Below, piece by piece: positions 9,289 through 18,824 of a stretch of 64,000 nucleotides of DNA. The translations under genes and the position numbers were made by a program. Within the stretch, counting starts at the first letter, position 1, and every line of letters begins with the position of its first letter. The notes below the pieces were generated by a model. It searched no databases, was not told where the DNA came from, and saw only the letters and a list, made by a program, of their open reading frames with translations. Origin of the DNA: Eubacterium sp. CAG:248. GTDB taxonomy: Bacteria; Bacillota; Clostridia; Lachnospirales; Lachnospiraceae. The DNA is taken from contig FR886175.1 of assembly GCA_000436475.1 (NCBI GenBank), positions 42,340 to 106,339 of the forward strand, given 5' to 3'.

Positions 9289-10470
9289 ATGGAAACTAAA
9301 CAGATTATAGAAACAGCTGAAGAAAAACTGATTCATACATATAACAGATATCAGATTGTACTTGATAAAGGTGATGGAGTAAGGTTATATGATACTGATG
9401 GAAAAGAGTATCTTGATTTTGGTGCAGGTATTGCTGTATTCGCACTTGGTTATAACAATAAAGAATATAACGATGCACTTAAGTCACAGATAGATAAGCT
9501 TATTCATACATCAAACTATTTTTATAACGAACCAGCTGTCAGCGCTGCACAGGCTATAACTAAGGCATCTGGCATGGACAGGGTATTTTTTACAAATAGT
9601 GGTACAGAATCTATAGAAGGTGCTATAAAGCTTGCTAAGAAGTATGCTTATTTAAAGACAGGAAGAACAGATTCTGAAATCATTGCAATGCATCATTCAT
9701 TTCATGGAAGAAGTATGGGAGCACTTGCTGTTACAGGTAATAAACATTACCAGGAAGCATTTGGTCCTATGATACCAGGAATAAAATTTGCAAATTATAA
9801 TGATCTTGAAAGCGTTAAACAGTTGGTAAATGACAAAACTTGTGCTATTATATTTGAGACAGTACAGGGTGAAGGTGGAATATATCCAGCAACTAATGAG
9901 TTCATACAGGGTGTAAGAAAGCTCTGTGATGAGAAGGGTATTCTTCTTATACTTGACGAAATACAGTGTGGTATGGGAAGAACAGGTACTATGTTTGCAT
10001 TCCAGCAGTATGGTGTAAAGCCAGATATTCTTACAGTTGCTAAGGCTTTAGGCTGTGGTGTGCCTGTAGGAGCTTTCCTTGCTACAGAAGAGGTGGCAAA
10101 GGCATTAGTTCCAGGTGACCATGGTACAACATATGGAGGAAACCCACTTGCATGTGCTGCAGCTACGAAAGTATTTGAGTTGTTTGAGAAACAGAATATA
10201 CTTGCTAATGTTAAGGAAGTATCAGCTTATCTGGAAAAGAAGCTTGATGAGCTTGTGAAGGACTATGATTTTATAGTTGAAAGAAGAGGACTAGGACTTA
10301 TGCAGGGACTTGAACTTTCAATCAGTCCTAAGGATGTTATAGCCAGGGCATTAGATAACGGACTTATTCTTTTCTCAGCAGGAACTAATGTAATCAGAAT
10401 GGTTCCACCACTTGTGATAACTAAGAGTGATGTTGACGAGATGATAGATAAATTAAAGAAGTCATTCTAA
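9289..10470 (+). CDS. argD: Acetylornithine aminotransferase
   Basis: Class III PLP-dependent aminotransferase that makes N-acetylornithine from the semialdehyde and glutamate. 393 residues. Visible motifs: the phosphate-binding loop NSGTESIEGAIKLAKKYA, HHSFHGRSMGALAVTG, the cofactor aspartate in LILDEIQCGMGRTG, and the PLP lysine in TVAKALGCGVPVGA. Last recognised gene of the arginine operon. Related ornithine or GABA aminotransferases have similar motifs, but the operon context fixes the role. Confidence 0.95.
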   Translation: METKQIIETAEEKLIHTYNRYQIVLDKGDGVRLYDTDGKEYLDFGAGIAVFALGYNNKEYNDALKSQIDKLIHTSNYFYNEPAVSAAQAITKASGMDRVFFTNSGTESIEGAIKLAKKYAYLKTGRTDSEIIAMHHSFHGRSMGALAVTGNKHYQEAFGPMIPGIKFANYNDLESVKQLVNDKTCAIIFETVQGEGGIYPATNEFIQGVRKLCDEKGILLILDEIQCGMGRTGTMFAFQQYGVKPDILTVAKALGCGVPVGAFLATEEVAKALVPGDHGTTYGGNPLACAAATKVFELFEKQNILANVKEVSAYLEKKLDELVKDYDFIVERRGLGLMQGLELSISPKDVIARALDNGLILFSAGTNVIRMVPPLVITKSDVDEMIDKLKKSF

Positions 10471-10552
10471 AACATTAATAAAAACATCGTATGGTCAATG
10501 GTGGATTATCTGGTTGAGTGTTCCTTAAGTATATGAAAAGGTTGGAAAGATT

Positions 10553-11812
10553 ATGAAGATAATTAAAAGACTTATATCAGTCACCATGGTATGTGTTATG
10601 CTTATATCAGTAACGGCATGTGGCGGGACTGACAGGGATGAGGAAGCAAGAAAACTTGATATAGAAACACCTGTAACGATTAATGTCTGGTATGATAATA
10701 AAGATTATGAAAGATACCTTAATACCGTTGCATCAGGGCTTAAAGCTGCTAATAACCTTATTACGGTTAATCCTGTGTATATAGAAGCACAGGATATAAT
10801 AGACACATTATATACTGAAACTGTAAGAAACAATAATGCACCAGATGTATATCTTATGTCTGCAGAGAACAGTGATAAGGCATATCTTCTTGGACTTATG
10901 CTTGAAAATGATTCATATGGTGATATATATAATGAAAAGATATATGGAAAAGCTGCTATTAAATCAGCATCGTATAAAGGAAAGTTATATGGTTATCCTG
11001 TAAGCTTTGATATGCCGGTTATGGTATATAATAAAAAATACGCTTCATCTGTTGATTCATATGATGAGATAAAACAGATAAGTGATAATTACCAGGTTAC
11101 AGAAGAAAACCAGAATATAACGAAGGTATTTGATTTTGATGCATCTGATATGCTTATTAATTATCCATACGTTGGACGATATATGGATATAGGTGGAGAT
11201 GTATCAGAGAATGCTGATATATTTACGATAGATGAGCTAAAATTTAAGAGAGCACTTAAGGAATATGCTTCATTAAAAAATACATTTGGAATAGACAGAA
11301 ATGAGTCAACACACGATTCATGTCTTGATGAGTTTACACAGAATAAACTGCTGTATACGATAGTAAATACAAGTGATTTAAAAAAGATTGATGATTCTGG
11401 TGTGACATATGGCATTATACCGGTTCCTTATCTTTCAGAGGGGCTTGAATCAGTGCCTATGTCTATAACGACTCTTGCTGTTGTCAATCCGTATACATCT
11501 GATATCTCAGTTGCAAAGACAGTTGCCAGAGCAATATCATATGATTATGCAGCGGATATGCAGGCGCTCAGCGGTCATGTGAGCGCACGTGCAGACCTTA
11601 TTAAAAAAGGTAGAAAAGCAGATAACACAGATTATAATATGCTGCATGATATATATTCTGATAGCATAGTTAAAGCTAAATATGTAGGAGTACAGAATAT
11701 ATATACAAGATATGAAATACTTATTCATCAGATATGGGATGGAAAGAGTATTGATGATGCGTACAATGAGTTCCATAAAGGTGTAGAGAGTTTTCTTACA
11801 TCTATAAGATAA
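10553..11812 (+). CDS. Extracellular solute-binding lipoprotein (ABC-type)
   Basis: 419 residues with an N-terminal lipoprotein signal: basic MKIIKRL, a hydrophobic stretch, and the lipobox VTAC with cysteine at about residue 23. The mature part resembles family 1 solute-binding proteins in its opening (TPVTINVWYDNKDYERYLN) and in the stretch PVSFDMPVMVYNKKYA. Such proteins bind sugars or oligosaccharides for ABC importers. No permease or ATPase gene is adjacent, so the partner must be elsewhere or the protein acts alone. The ligand cannot be told from the sequence. Confidence 0.75.
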   Translation: MKIIKRLISVTMVCVMLISVTACGGTDRDEEARKLDIETPVTINVWYDNKDYERYLNTVASGLKAANNLITVNPVYIEAQDIIDTLYTETVRNNNAPDVYLMSAENSDKAYLLGLMLENDSYGDIYNEKIYGKAAIKSASYKGKLYGYPVSFDMPVMVYNKKYASSVDSYDEIKQISDNYQVTEENQNITKVFDFDASDMLINYPYVGRYMDIGGDVSENADIFTIDELKFKRALKEYASLKNTFGIDRNESTHDSCLDEFTQNKLLYTIVNTSDLKKIDDSGVTYGIIPVPYLSEGLESVPMSITTLAVVNPYTSDISVAKTVARAISYDYAADMQALSGHVSARADLIKKGRKADNTDYNMLHDIYSDSIVKAKYVGVQNIYTRYEILIHQIWDGKSIDDAYNEFHKGVESFLTSIR

Positions 11813-11927
11813 GGACTTTATAGTTATAAGAGCTGTAAAAGTTATAAAAACATATATAAAACAGGTATAATTCCTGCTATTTAACTAATATTAATTAGTG
11901 GTTAAACTAATTATGGAGGTTGGTTAG

Positions 11928-12374
11928 ATGGCAGGATTTATTATTGCTATTGTATCTGGAGCTCTTATGAGTATTCAGGGAATATTTAACACAAATGTTA
12001 CGAAAAGCAGCAGTATATGGGTGGCAGCTGGCTTTGTACAGCTGACAGCACTTGCAACATGTCTTATTATGTGGCTTTTTAATGGAAGACCTGAGGTTAG
12101 TGGGGTATTAAGAGTTGATAACAAGGTGTCACTGTTGGGTGGTGTTATAGGTGCATTTATTACATTTACAGTTGTAAAGAGTGTTTCAGAGCTTGGAATA
12201 GCCAAAGCAGAAATAACAATAGTAGTGGCACAGGTAATAGTGGCTTATTTAATAGAGCTTTTTGGACTGTTTGGTAGTAAAAAGGCTGAGTTTTCATGGC
12301 TTAAGCTGCTGGCACTCATAATAGCAGCAGGAGGCGTGTTTATGTTTTATATGGTTGGGAAAAATGAGTCATAA
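11928..12374 (+). CDS. DMT-superfamily transporter, YdcZ/DUF606 type
   Basis: 148 residues with five hydrophobic helices. The start MAGFIIAIVSGALMSIQGIFN and the internal GGVIGAFITFTVVKSVSELGIAKAE are characteristic of the short DUF606 half-transporters, which probably work as dimers. Substrate unknown. GGAGG precedes the ATG. It stands alone, with AT-rich non-coding DNA (12375-12637) behind it. Confidence 0.8.
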   Translation: MAGFIIAIVSGALMSIQGIFNTNVTKSSSIWVAAGFVQLTALATCLIMWLFNGRPEVSGVLRVDNKVSLLGGVIGAFITFTVVKSVSELGIAKAEITIVVAQVIVAYLIELFGLFGSKKAEFSWLKLLALIIAAGGVFMFYMVGKNES

Positions 12375-12637
12375 AAATGTATACACTTAATATTTTAATG
12401 ATTTAAACTAATATAATGATGTGAATGTCAAAAGTAAATCTTGACTCATTTATCATACAATTATAATGACAAAATATCAAAAAAAATATATAATGTGCGT
12501 GAACGAAAAATTAAAAAATCTAAATATATAGTGTATGGTTTAATTAAGAAAAATAAGCATAGAATAAAGCTTGAAAGAAAGTCATAATAAAGTATAAATA
12601 ATGATAAAATCATAATAGATAAGAGAGGTTTATATAC

Positions 12638-13852
12638 ATGGAAGATTTGTTTAAAGTAACAGGAGAAGTAACACTAAAAAAAGGTGGCGGACGTGAACTT
12701 AAGGCCGGTGGTATGTGGATATATGATAACGAAATTGATACATATTCCAGTGGTGTCATAGATGGAGGACTTATAGAGCTTCATGATTTTGATGGATATT
12801 TTATGGGGATAGGTTTTGTTAACAGAAAGTCTAAAATAACAGTAAGAATGTTATCAAGACATGAAAGAAATATAGATGAAGCATTTATAGAACAGAGGGT
12901 AAGGGCAGCAGTAGAATATCGTCTTAAAACAGTTGATACATCTTCATGCAGACTTATATTTGGTGAGGCAGATTTTCTGCCAGGTATAGTTATAGATAAG
13001 TTTTCAGATGTGCTTGTAGTAGAATCTTTAGCACTTGGTATAGACAGACTTAAGCCTTTGATAGTTGATAAACTAAAGATGGTTTTAGCTGAAAATGGTA
13101 TGACTGTCCGTGGCGTATACGAAAGAAGCGATGCCAAAGTAAGACTTCTTGAAGGAATGGATAGATTCAAGGGCTTCATAGGAGAAGAATTCGATACAAA
13201 GGTAGAGATAGCCGAGAATGGTGTGAAATATTATGTTGATGTACAGGATGGACAAAAGACAGGCTTTTTCCTTGACCAGAAATATAACAGAAGGGCTATT
13301 GGACATCTCTGTAAGGGTGCTAAAGTGCTTGACTGTTTTACACATACGGGTTCCTTTGCGCTTAATGCAGGAATATCAGGTGCCACAAGCGTTCTTGGAG
13401 TGGATGCATCAGAGCTTGCAGTAAGTCAGGCAAGAGAGAATGCGAAGCTTAATGGACTTGAGAATATAGTTCATTTCCAGTGTGCAGATGTGTTTGATCT
13501 TTTACCAGAGCTTGAGAAGAAGGGCGAAAAGTTTGATGTTGTTATATTAGACCCACCAGCGTTTACCAAGTCAAGAAATTCTATTAAGAATGCAGTTAAG
13601 GGTTACAGGGAGATTAATCTTCGAGGTATGAAGCTTGTTAAAGACGGAGGATTTCTTGCAACATGCTCATGCTCACATTTTATGGATCCAGAGCTATTTA
13701 CCAAGACTATCGGTGAAGCAGCAAGAAATGTACATAAAAGACTAAGACAGATAGAATACAGAACACAGTCTCCTGACCATCCTATATTATGGGCGGCTGA
13801 TGAATCACTGTATCTTAAGTTTTACATCTTCCAGGTTGTAGACGAACGCTAG
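12638..13852 (+). CDS. Class I rRNA large-subunit cytosine methyltransferase, RlmI-like
   Basis: 404 residues. An N-terminal PUA-type RNA-binding region (LKKGGGRELKAGGMWIYDNEI) and a central EEHD-like region are followed by a SAM-binding Rossmann domain (VLDCFTHTGSFALNAG, VLGVDASELAV). The catalytic motif is VILDPPAFTKSRNS and the CSCSHFM segment follows. This architecture matches RlmI/YwbD, which makes 5-methylcytosine in 23S rRNA. The exact target base is inferred from the family. The gene ends inside a hairpin whose loop is its own stop codon. Confidence 0.88.
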   Translation: MEDLFKVTGEVTLKKGGGRELKAGGMWIYDNEIDTYSSGVIDGGLIELHDFDGYFMGIGFVNRKSKITVRMLSRHERNIDEAFIEQRVRAAVEYRLKTVDTSSCRLIFGEADFLPGIVIDKFSDVLVVESLALGIDRLKPLIVDKLKMVLAENGMTVRGVYERSDAKVRLLEGMDRFKGFIGEEFDTKVEIAENGVKYYVDVQDGQKTGFFLDQKYNRRAIGHLCKGAKVLDCFTHTGSFALNAGISGATSVLGVDASELAVSQARENAKLNGLENIVHFQCADVFDLLPELEKKGEKFDVVILDPPAFTKSRNSIKNAVKGYREINLRGMKLVKDGGFLATCSCSHFMDPELFTKTIGEAARNVHKRLRQIEYRTQSPDHPILWAADESLYLKFYIFQVVDER

Positions 13853-13870
13853 GCGTTTGTCTGCAACCTG
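13832..13870. terminator. Hairpin spanning the end of the rRNA methyltransferase gene
   Basis: Arms of 18 bases (13832-13849 and 13853-13870) pair with two G-T wobbles, and the 3-base loop is exactly the TAG stop. It lies between convergent genes. Neither side has a proper T-run, so termination would need a factor; it may instead block 3' exonucleases. Confidence 0.55.
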
Positions 13871-13897
13871 AAAATAAGGATCCTGCTTATATGGCTG

Positions 13898-14746
13898 TTA
13901 ATATTCAGAAGCTTTTTCAGAAAGCTTTTCAAGTACTTCATAAGGTACGAAAAGATGTCCAAGACCACGTCCTAACTTGATGTTTGGTTTGTTTGCACCA
14001 TGATAATCAGAGCCGCCTGATATAAGAAGCTTATGTTCAGTGGCTATTTTTCTTATATAGCGTTCATCTGCCGGCTTGTATGTTGAATATATGGCTTCTA
14101 TTCCGTCGATGCCAGCACTGCATACATGTTCAAGCAATGCATTCATCTGGTCTTTTCCTAAGTGATATAAAACAGGATGTGCCAGTATGGCAGCACCATG
14201 AGCTTTATGTATCACAGCTACTGCTTCTTCTGGGTCAACCTTGTGCCTGTTTACAAAACAGGGCTTTCCAGGTGATAAATATCTGTCAAAGGCTTCATTT
14301 CTATCACCTGTATATTTGTTTTTTACAAGATAATCAGCAAAATGAGCTCTTGTAATAACAGCATCAGGATAAAGTTCACACATTTTATCATAAGTGATGT
14401 TAATACCGATATCACAGAATTTCTGGCACATCTGGATATTTCTGTCAATTCTCGACTGGCGCTGGTATATAAGATAATCATTAATCTGTTTGTTGTTATG
14501 ATCTAAAAATAGTCCGACAATATGAACCTCGGTGTTATTAAAGTTAGTGCTTAGCTCAACACCCGGAATTAATTCGACAGAGCTGTTTTTAGCTGCATCA
14601 AGGGCATCGGGTATACCATCAAGAGTATCGTGGTCAGTAAGTGCAATAGCACTTAAGCCTTCATTCTCTGCAAGTTTAATAAGTTCTTTAGGAGTGTTGG
14701 TTCCATCAGAATATGTTGAATGAACATGTAAATCAACCTTTTTCAT
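13898..14746 (-). CDS. PHP-domain phosphoesterase, TrpH/RNase AM-like
   Basis: 282 residues. PHP metal-binding motifs are in order: DLHVHSTYSDGT, ALTDHDTLDG, the glutamate in IPGVELSTN, HAHFADYL-type histidines (RAHFADYL), AHPVLYHLG and GGSDYHGANK. Members act on nucleotide 3',5'-bisphosphate or as 5'-3' exonucleases on short RNA. Substrate here is inferred from the family. Monocistronic and convergent with the methyltransferase gene; GGAGG precedes the ATG. Confidence 0.85.
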   Translation of the reverse strand: MKKVDLHVHSTYSDGTNTPKELIKLAENEGLSAIALTDHDTLDGIPDALDAAKNSSVELIPGVELSTNFNNTEVHIVGLFLDHNNKQINDYLIYQRQSRIDRNIQMCQKFCDIGINITYDKMCELYPDAVITRAHFADYLVKNKYTGDRNEAFDRYLSPGKPCFVNRHKVDPEEAVAVIHKAHGAAILAHPVLYHLGKDQMNALLEHVCSAGIDGIEAIYSTYKPADERYIRKIATEHKLLISGGSDYHGANKPNIKLGRGLGHLFVPYEVLEKLSEKASEY

Positions 14747-14916
14747 AGTAATCCTCCATAAAATGTATCTGGTATTTTAGATGTATTATAACCCATAAAA
14801 CATATAAATGCATGGTTTTATTATTTATATAAATCATTGATAAGTTGTTTCATCAGATAAATTATTTGGTGAATATTTTATAGATATTTCAGATAAATTA
14901 TTTCACACATAGTTCA

Positions 14917-14946
14917 TTGAGAGTATGACATAGAATATGGTATACT
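14917..14946 (+). promoter_or_regulatory. Predicted promoter for the DUF1653 gene
   Basis: TTGAGA (14917-14922) and TATACT (14941-14946) are 18 bases apart, about 100 bases before the start codon at 15044. Confidence 0.5.
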
Positions 14947-15043
14947 ATGTATAAACACTGGAACAGGCAAAAGCTTTAGATAGACATGGTTGATAATGAT
15001 AAAATTAGTAAGTTCTGAAAAAACAGATCATAGGAGGTTTATT

Positions 15044-15619
15044 ATGGCAAGACAATTAGTCATTGGTGGATTTTACAGACATTTTAAAGATAAATTATAT
15101 CAGGTTAAAGGAACAGCAATACATTCTGAAACTAAGGAAAAGATGGTTATATATCAGGGACTTTATGGTAGCTATGAGATGTATGTAAGACCATATGATA
15201 TGTTTCTTAGTGAAGTTGATCATATAAAATATCCTGATGTGGTACAAAAATACAGATTCGAGCTTATTGATATAAAGACAGGTAAATCACTAGAAGCTGA
15301 TTATGAAGAAAACAATCAGAATATGGAATCAGAGAAATTAGAAGAATTAGAAGAATCGAAAGAATCAGAGAAATCAGAAGAATCGGAAGAATCAGAGGAA
15401 GACAGCAAGCTTATAAGATTCCTTGATGCGTATGATTATAAAGAGAAGCTTGATATTCTTACATCAATGAGGGGAGAACTTAATGATGGACTTATAGATA
15501 TCATGGCAGAGTCAATAGAGGTGGCTGTTCCAGAGGGAGACATAACAGACAGATATAATTCACTTAGAAAATGTCTGATGGCACATACAAAATATGAAGG
15601 CCTTAGATTAAGACAATAA
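15044..15619 (+). CDS. DUF1653-domain protein with acidic linker
   Basis: 191 residues from the ATG at 15044, which has AGGAGG at 15032-15037; the in-frame ATG at 14990 has no such site. The N-terminal 75 residues form a DUF1653 domain (GGFYRHFKDKLYQVKGTA, then YEMYVRPYDMF). A low-complexity Glu/Ser/Lys linker of about 35 residues follows. A helical C-terminal part of about 65 residues (LIRFLDAYDYKEKLDIL) is not part of the usual short DUF1653 protein. Function unknown. The linker DNA is a run of gaa/tca-type codons prone to slippage. Confidence 0.8.
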   Translation: MARQLVIGGFYRHFKDKLYQVKGTAIHSETKEKMVIYQGLYGSYEMYVRPYDMFLSEVDHIKYPDVVQKYRFELIDIKTGKSLEADYEENNQNMESEKLEELEESKESEKSEESEESEEDSKLIRFLDAYDYKEKLDILTSMRGELNDGLIDIMAESIEVAVPEGDITDRYNSLRKCLMAHTKYEGLRLRQ

Positions 15620-15811
15620 TAAAAAATAATAAACTATTCAGATAATATAGTAAAATAGTTGTTTTGAATAACATAATTATCTGACAATTAACATAATATA
15701 TGTGTAAAAAGAAAAAATATTCAATAAAATTTGCAATTCACTTAAAATGTGCATAACTATGTGGATATTGTGGAAAAGTATATGAAAAAGTTAGACTAAA
15801 TATAATACTGA

Positions 15812-15840
15812 TTGCATAAGTTGTTAATAAGTGATATTAT
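15812..15840 (+). promoter_or_regulatory. Predicted ddl-murF promoter
   Basis: TTGCAT (15812-15817) and TATTAT (15835-15840) with an ideal 17-base spacer, about 55 bases before the ddl start. The rest of the 278-base gap before ddl is AT-rich with a spaced inverted repeat CAGATAAT/ATTATCTG. Confidence 0.6.
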
Positions 15841-15897
15841 TTACGCGGTAACAAGAGAAATTAAATAATCACATAGGTATGATGATGGAGGTCAATT

Positions 15898-16932
15898 ATG
15901 AATATAGTAGTATTAGCCGGAGGTACAAGTACAGAAAGAGACATTTCTATTATGACAAGTGTTAAGGTATGTGAGTCACTTAGAAGAAATGGTCATAATG
16001 CTAATATTATAGATGTATTTTTTGGAATAGAAGACAAGGCGGCAGAGACATTTTTTGATGATAACGGCAATGATCTTGAAAAGATAGCAGCTGATATGAA
16101 GAAAAAAGATATTCTTGTTGATGATGAGCTTGCAGATAGAAAAAAGAGCGGCAATGGCTTCTTTGGTGATAATGTGTTAGCACTCTGTTTGAAGGCTGAT
16201 ATTGTATTCATGGGACTTCATGGAAGCAATGGTGAAGATGGTAAGATTCAGGCAGTGTTTGAGCTTATGGGAATAAAGTATACAGGTACAGACTATATAA
16301 GCAGTGCTATATCAATGAGTAAGGAGCTTACAAAGAAAGTACTTGTTCCAGATGGTATTCCTATGCCTAAGGGAGTGGCACTTAAGAAGGGACATAAGAT
16401 AGAATACGTTCCTTATCCTTGTGTTGTTAAGCCATGCTGTGGTGGTTCAAGTGTAGGTGTATCTATTGTTTCCAATGAATCTGAATTCAAGAGTGCTTTA
16501 ACAGAAGCATTTTCGTATGAGGATAATATACTTGTGGAGGAATATATAAAGGGCAGGGAATTCTCTGTAGGTGTACTTGATGGAAAAGCACTTCCAGTTA
16601 TAGAGATAGAGCCTTTAGAAGGCTTCTATGATTATAAAAACAAGTATAAGGCAGGAGCAACTAAGGAGACATGTCCAGCGGATCTTCCTAAGGAGATATC
16701 AGAAAAAATGCAGAGATGGGCAGAAAAAGCATGTGAATCTGCCGGGGTAACTACATATGCAAGAGTTGATCAGCTGCTTACAGAAGATGGCAGCATATAC
16801 TGCCTTGAGATTAACACTCTTCCTGGTATGACAGCTACAAGTCTTTTACCACAGGAGGCACAGGCAGCTGGTATTTCATATGATGAATTAACTGAAAAGA
16901 TAATAGAGATATCGCTTAAAAGATATGAATAA
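15898..16932 (+). CDS. ddl: D-alanine--D-alanine ligase
   Basis: ATP-dependent joining of two D-alanines for the peptidoglycan stem peptide. 344 residues with three ATP-grasp regions. Motifs: GGTSTERDISIMTS near the start, FMGLHGSNGEDGKIQ, PCVVKPCCGGSSVGVSIV, EEYIKGREFSVGVLDG and LEINTLPGMTATSLLPQ. The last is the D-Ala ligase signature around the metal-binding Glu/Asn. GGAGGTC lies before the ATG. It is followed after 17 bases by murF, which uses its product directly. Confidence 0.95.
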   Translation: MNIVVLAGGTSTERDISIMTSVKVCESLRRNGHNANIIDVFFGIEDKAAETFFDDNGNDLEKIAADMKKKDILVDDELADRKKSGNGFFGDNVLALCLKADIVFMGLHGSNGEDGKIQAVFELMGIKYTGTDYISSAISMSKELTKKVLVPDGIPMPKGVALKKGHKIEYVPYPCVVKPCCGGSSVGVSIVSNESEFKSALTEAFSYEDNILVEEYIKGREFSVGVLDGKALPVIEIEPLEGFYDYKNKYKAGATKETCPADLPKEISEKMQRWAEKACESAGVTTYARVDQLLTEDGSIYCLEINTLPGMTATSLLPQEAQAAGISYDELTEKIIEISLKRYE

Positions 16933-16949
16933 AAATATGGAGAACGAAT

Positions 16950-18353
16950 ATGCGTGGAATGACGTTAAGAGCCATGACAGAAGCCTGTAATGGCGTATAT
17001 TATGGAAATGAAGCTAATCTTGAAAAAGAAGTTTCTGATATAACAACTGATAGCAGAAAGGTTACTAAAGGAAGCCTGTTTATTGCGATATGTGGAGAAA
17101 GAACAGACGGACACAAATATATTGATGGCTGTTTTGAAGCAGGAGCTCTCTGTGTTATATCAGAAAAAGAACTTCCGGGACAGAAGAATTCATATATCAG
17201 GGTAAAGTCAAGTCTTCAGGCATTGAAGGATTTGGCGTTATTGTACAGAAATAATCTTGATATCAAAGTTGTTGGCATAACAGGCAGCGTTGGCAAAACA
17301 AGTACGAAAGAAACAATAAGCTATGTTCTTGAAGAAAAATATAAGGTTTTAAAGACAGAGGGCAACTTTAACAACGAAATAGGGCTTCCACTTACCGTAT
17401 TCAGATTAAGAGATGATGATGAAATAGCAGTTCTTGAGATGGGAATAAGTGATTTTGGTGAGATGGAAAGACTATCAGAGATTGCACAGCCTGATATAGG
17501 TGTTATAACTAATATAGGTCTGTGTCATCTTGAGAATCTTAAGACAAGAGATGGAATACTGAAGGCAAAAACAGAGATGTTTAAACATCTTAAACCAGAT
17601 GGTATTGCTATACTTAATGGTGATGATGATAAGCTTATAACAGTTGATGAGGTAAATGGAAAAAAACCGGTAAGATTCGGAATCAGCTACAAGGATGGTG
17701 TTTATGCGAGTGATATTAAGAATCTTGGGTTAGATGGAACAAGCTTTGTTATCAATGGTCTTAGCTGTGATGATACAAGCAAAGCATTTGAAGTGACAGT
17801 TCCAGTACCTGGATATCATATGGTATATAACGCACTGGCAGCAGCCTGCGTAGGTGCACAGTTAGGACTTACCAGTGTCCAGATACAGACAGGAATCTCT
17901 AAACTAAAAACTATAGCAGGAAGAAACAATATAATAAAAACAGATAAATATACAATCATAGATGATTGCTATAATGCTAACCCTGTTTCAATGAAAGCAT
18001 CGGTTGATGTAGTTAATATGGCGCTTGGAAGAAAGGTATGTATATTAGGCAGCATGTTCGAGCTTGGAAGTGATGAAAAAAATCTTCATTATGATGTAGG
18101 GCAGTATATAGGAACAAGGAATATAGATGTGTTAATAACTATAGGTGAGCTTGCAAAGCATATAGCTATGGGAGCGGCTGATTACAAGGAAACACATTAT
18201 GAAGCATATGAGTGTGATATACACAGCTATGAAACTATAGATGATTTTGAAAAAGAAGCCGGCAGTATTTTAAAAAATGGTGACAGTATTCTTATAAAGG
18301 CATCACATGCTATGAACTTTGACAGGATAGTTACTATGCTGTCAGAACAATAA
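16950..18353 (+). CDS. murF: UDP-N-acetylmuramoyl-tripeptide--D-alanyl-D-alanine ligase
   Basis: Adds D-Ala-D-Ala to the UDP-MurNAc-tripeptide, the last cytoplasmic step of peptidoglycan precursor synthesis. 467 residues, normal length. Mur ligase layout: an N-terminal UDP-binding domain (TDSRKVTKGSLFIA), the P-loop GITGSVGKTSTKE, the EMGISDFGEMERL and NIGLCHLENL segments of the central domain, and the C-terminal DDCYNANPVSMKAS. It is in an operon with ddl and a small lipoprotein gene. Confidence 0.95.
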   Translation: MRGMTLRAMTEACNGVYYGNEANLEKEVSDITTDSRKVTKGSLFIAICGERTDGHKYIDGCFEAGALCVISEKELPGQKNSYIRVKSSLQALKDLALLYRNNLDIKVVGITGSVGKTSTKETISYVLEEKYKVLKTEGNFNNEIGLPLTVFRLRDDDEIAVLEMGISDFGEMERLSEIAQPDIGVITNIGLCHLENLKTRDGILKAKTEMFKHLKPDGIAILNGDDDKLITVDEVNGKKPVRFGISYKDGVYASDIKNLGLDGTSFVINGLSCDDTSKAFEVTVPVPGYHMVYNALAAACVGAQLGLTSVQIQTGISKLKTIAGRNNIIKTDKYTIIDDCYNANPVSMKASVDVVNMALGRKVCILGSMFELGSDEKNLHYDVGQYIGTRNIDVLITIGELAKHIAMGAADYKETHYEAYECDIHSYETIDDFEKEAGSILKNGDSILIKASHAMNFDRIVTMLSEQ

Positions 18354-18381
18354 AACAGATTACAGAACGGAGAATAAATAT

Positions 18382-18726
18382 ATGAAGAAAATGAAAAGAA
18401 TTATAATATGCGTTACTGCAATTATGCTTATGTTGTCCTTTGTGGCATGTAAAAACAGCAAAAATTCAGAGCTTACAGGAAGCTGGACAGGCAGTAACGG
18501 AGGCTATGAGATAGCTTTTACTTTTAATGAGGATGGAACAGGTGTAATGTCTATAAGTGGTATCCAGTTAAATATAAGTTATTCAGTTGATGGTGAGAAG
18601 CTTACAATCAATAAGACTGTTCTTGATGGAACACAGACAGAAGATTATACATACAAGTTATCTAATAAAGGTAAAAAGCTTATACTTACAAGTGCTTCTG
18701 GCGAAACAGAGCTTACAAAGAATTAA
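18382..18726 (+). CDS. Small lipoprotein with lipocalin-like beta domain
   Basis: 114 residues. Lipoprotein signal peptide: MKKMKR, a hydrophobic core, lipobox FVAC with Cys at about residue 23. The mature part (LTGSWTGSNGGYEIAFTFNEDGTG and so on) has the repeated beta-strand pattern of the short DUF5640/lipocalin-like lipoproteins common in Lachnospiraceae. No enzyme motif. It lies 28 bases after murF and may be transcribed with it. Function unknown. Confidence 0.75.
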   Translation: MKKMKRIIICVTAIMLMLSFVACKNSKNSELTGSWTGSNGGYEIAFTFNEDGTGVMSISGIQLNISYSVDGEKLTINKTVLDGTQTEDYTYKLSNKGKKLILTSASGETELTKN

Positions 18727-18783
18727 AATGATACTGGGATTGTGGGAGTGCGTAACATAAGAACAATCCGTGTGTATAAAAGC

Positions 18784-18809
18784 AAGCCGGGGGTTTTTGC
18801 CCCCGGCTT
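18784..18809. terminator. Strong intrinsic terminator
   Basis: AAGCCGGGGG pairs perfectly with CCCCCGGCTT around TTTTTG. It sits between convergent genes and is much more GC-rich than its surroundings. T-rich sequence follows on the minus-strand reading (TGCTTTTAT). Confidence 0.85.
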
Positions 18810-18824
18810 CATTAAAATATAATT

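Noticed and set aside
15758..15777. TGTGGATAT and TGTGGAAAA, DnaA-box-like words before ddl
   Set aside because: Only two imperfect words; no DnaA gene, no cluster, and no AT-rich unwinding layout characteristic of an origin.
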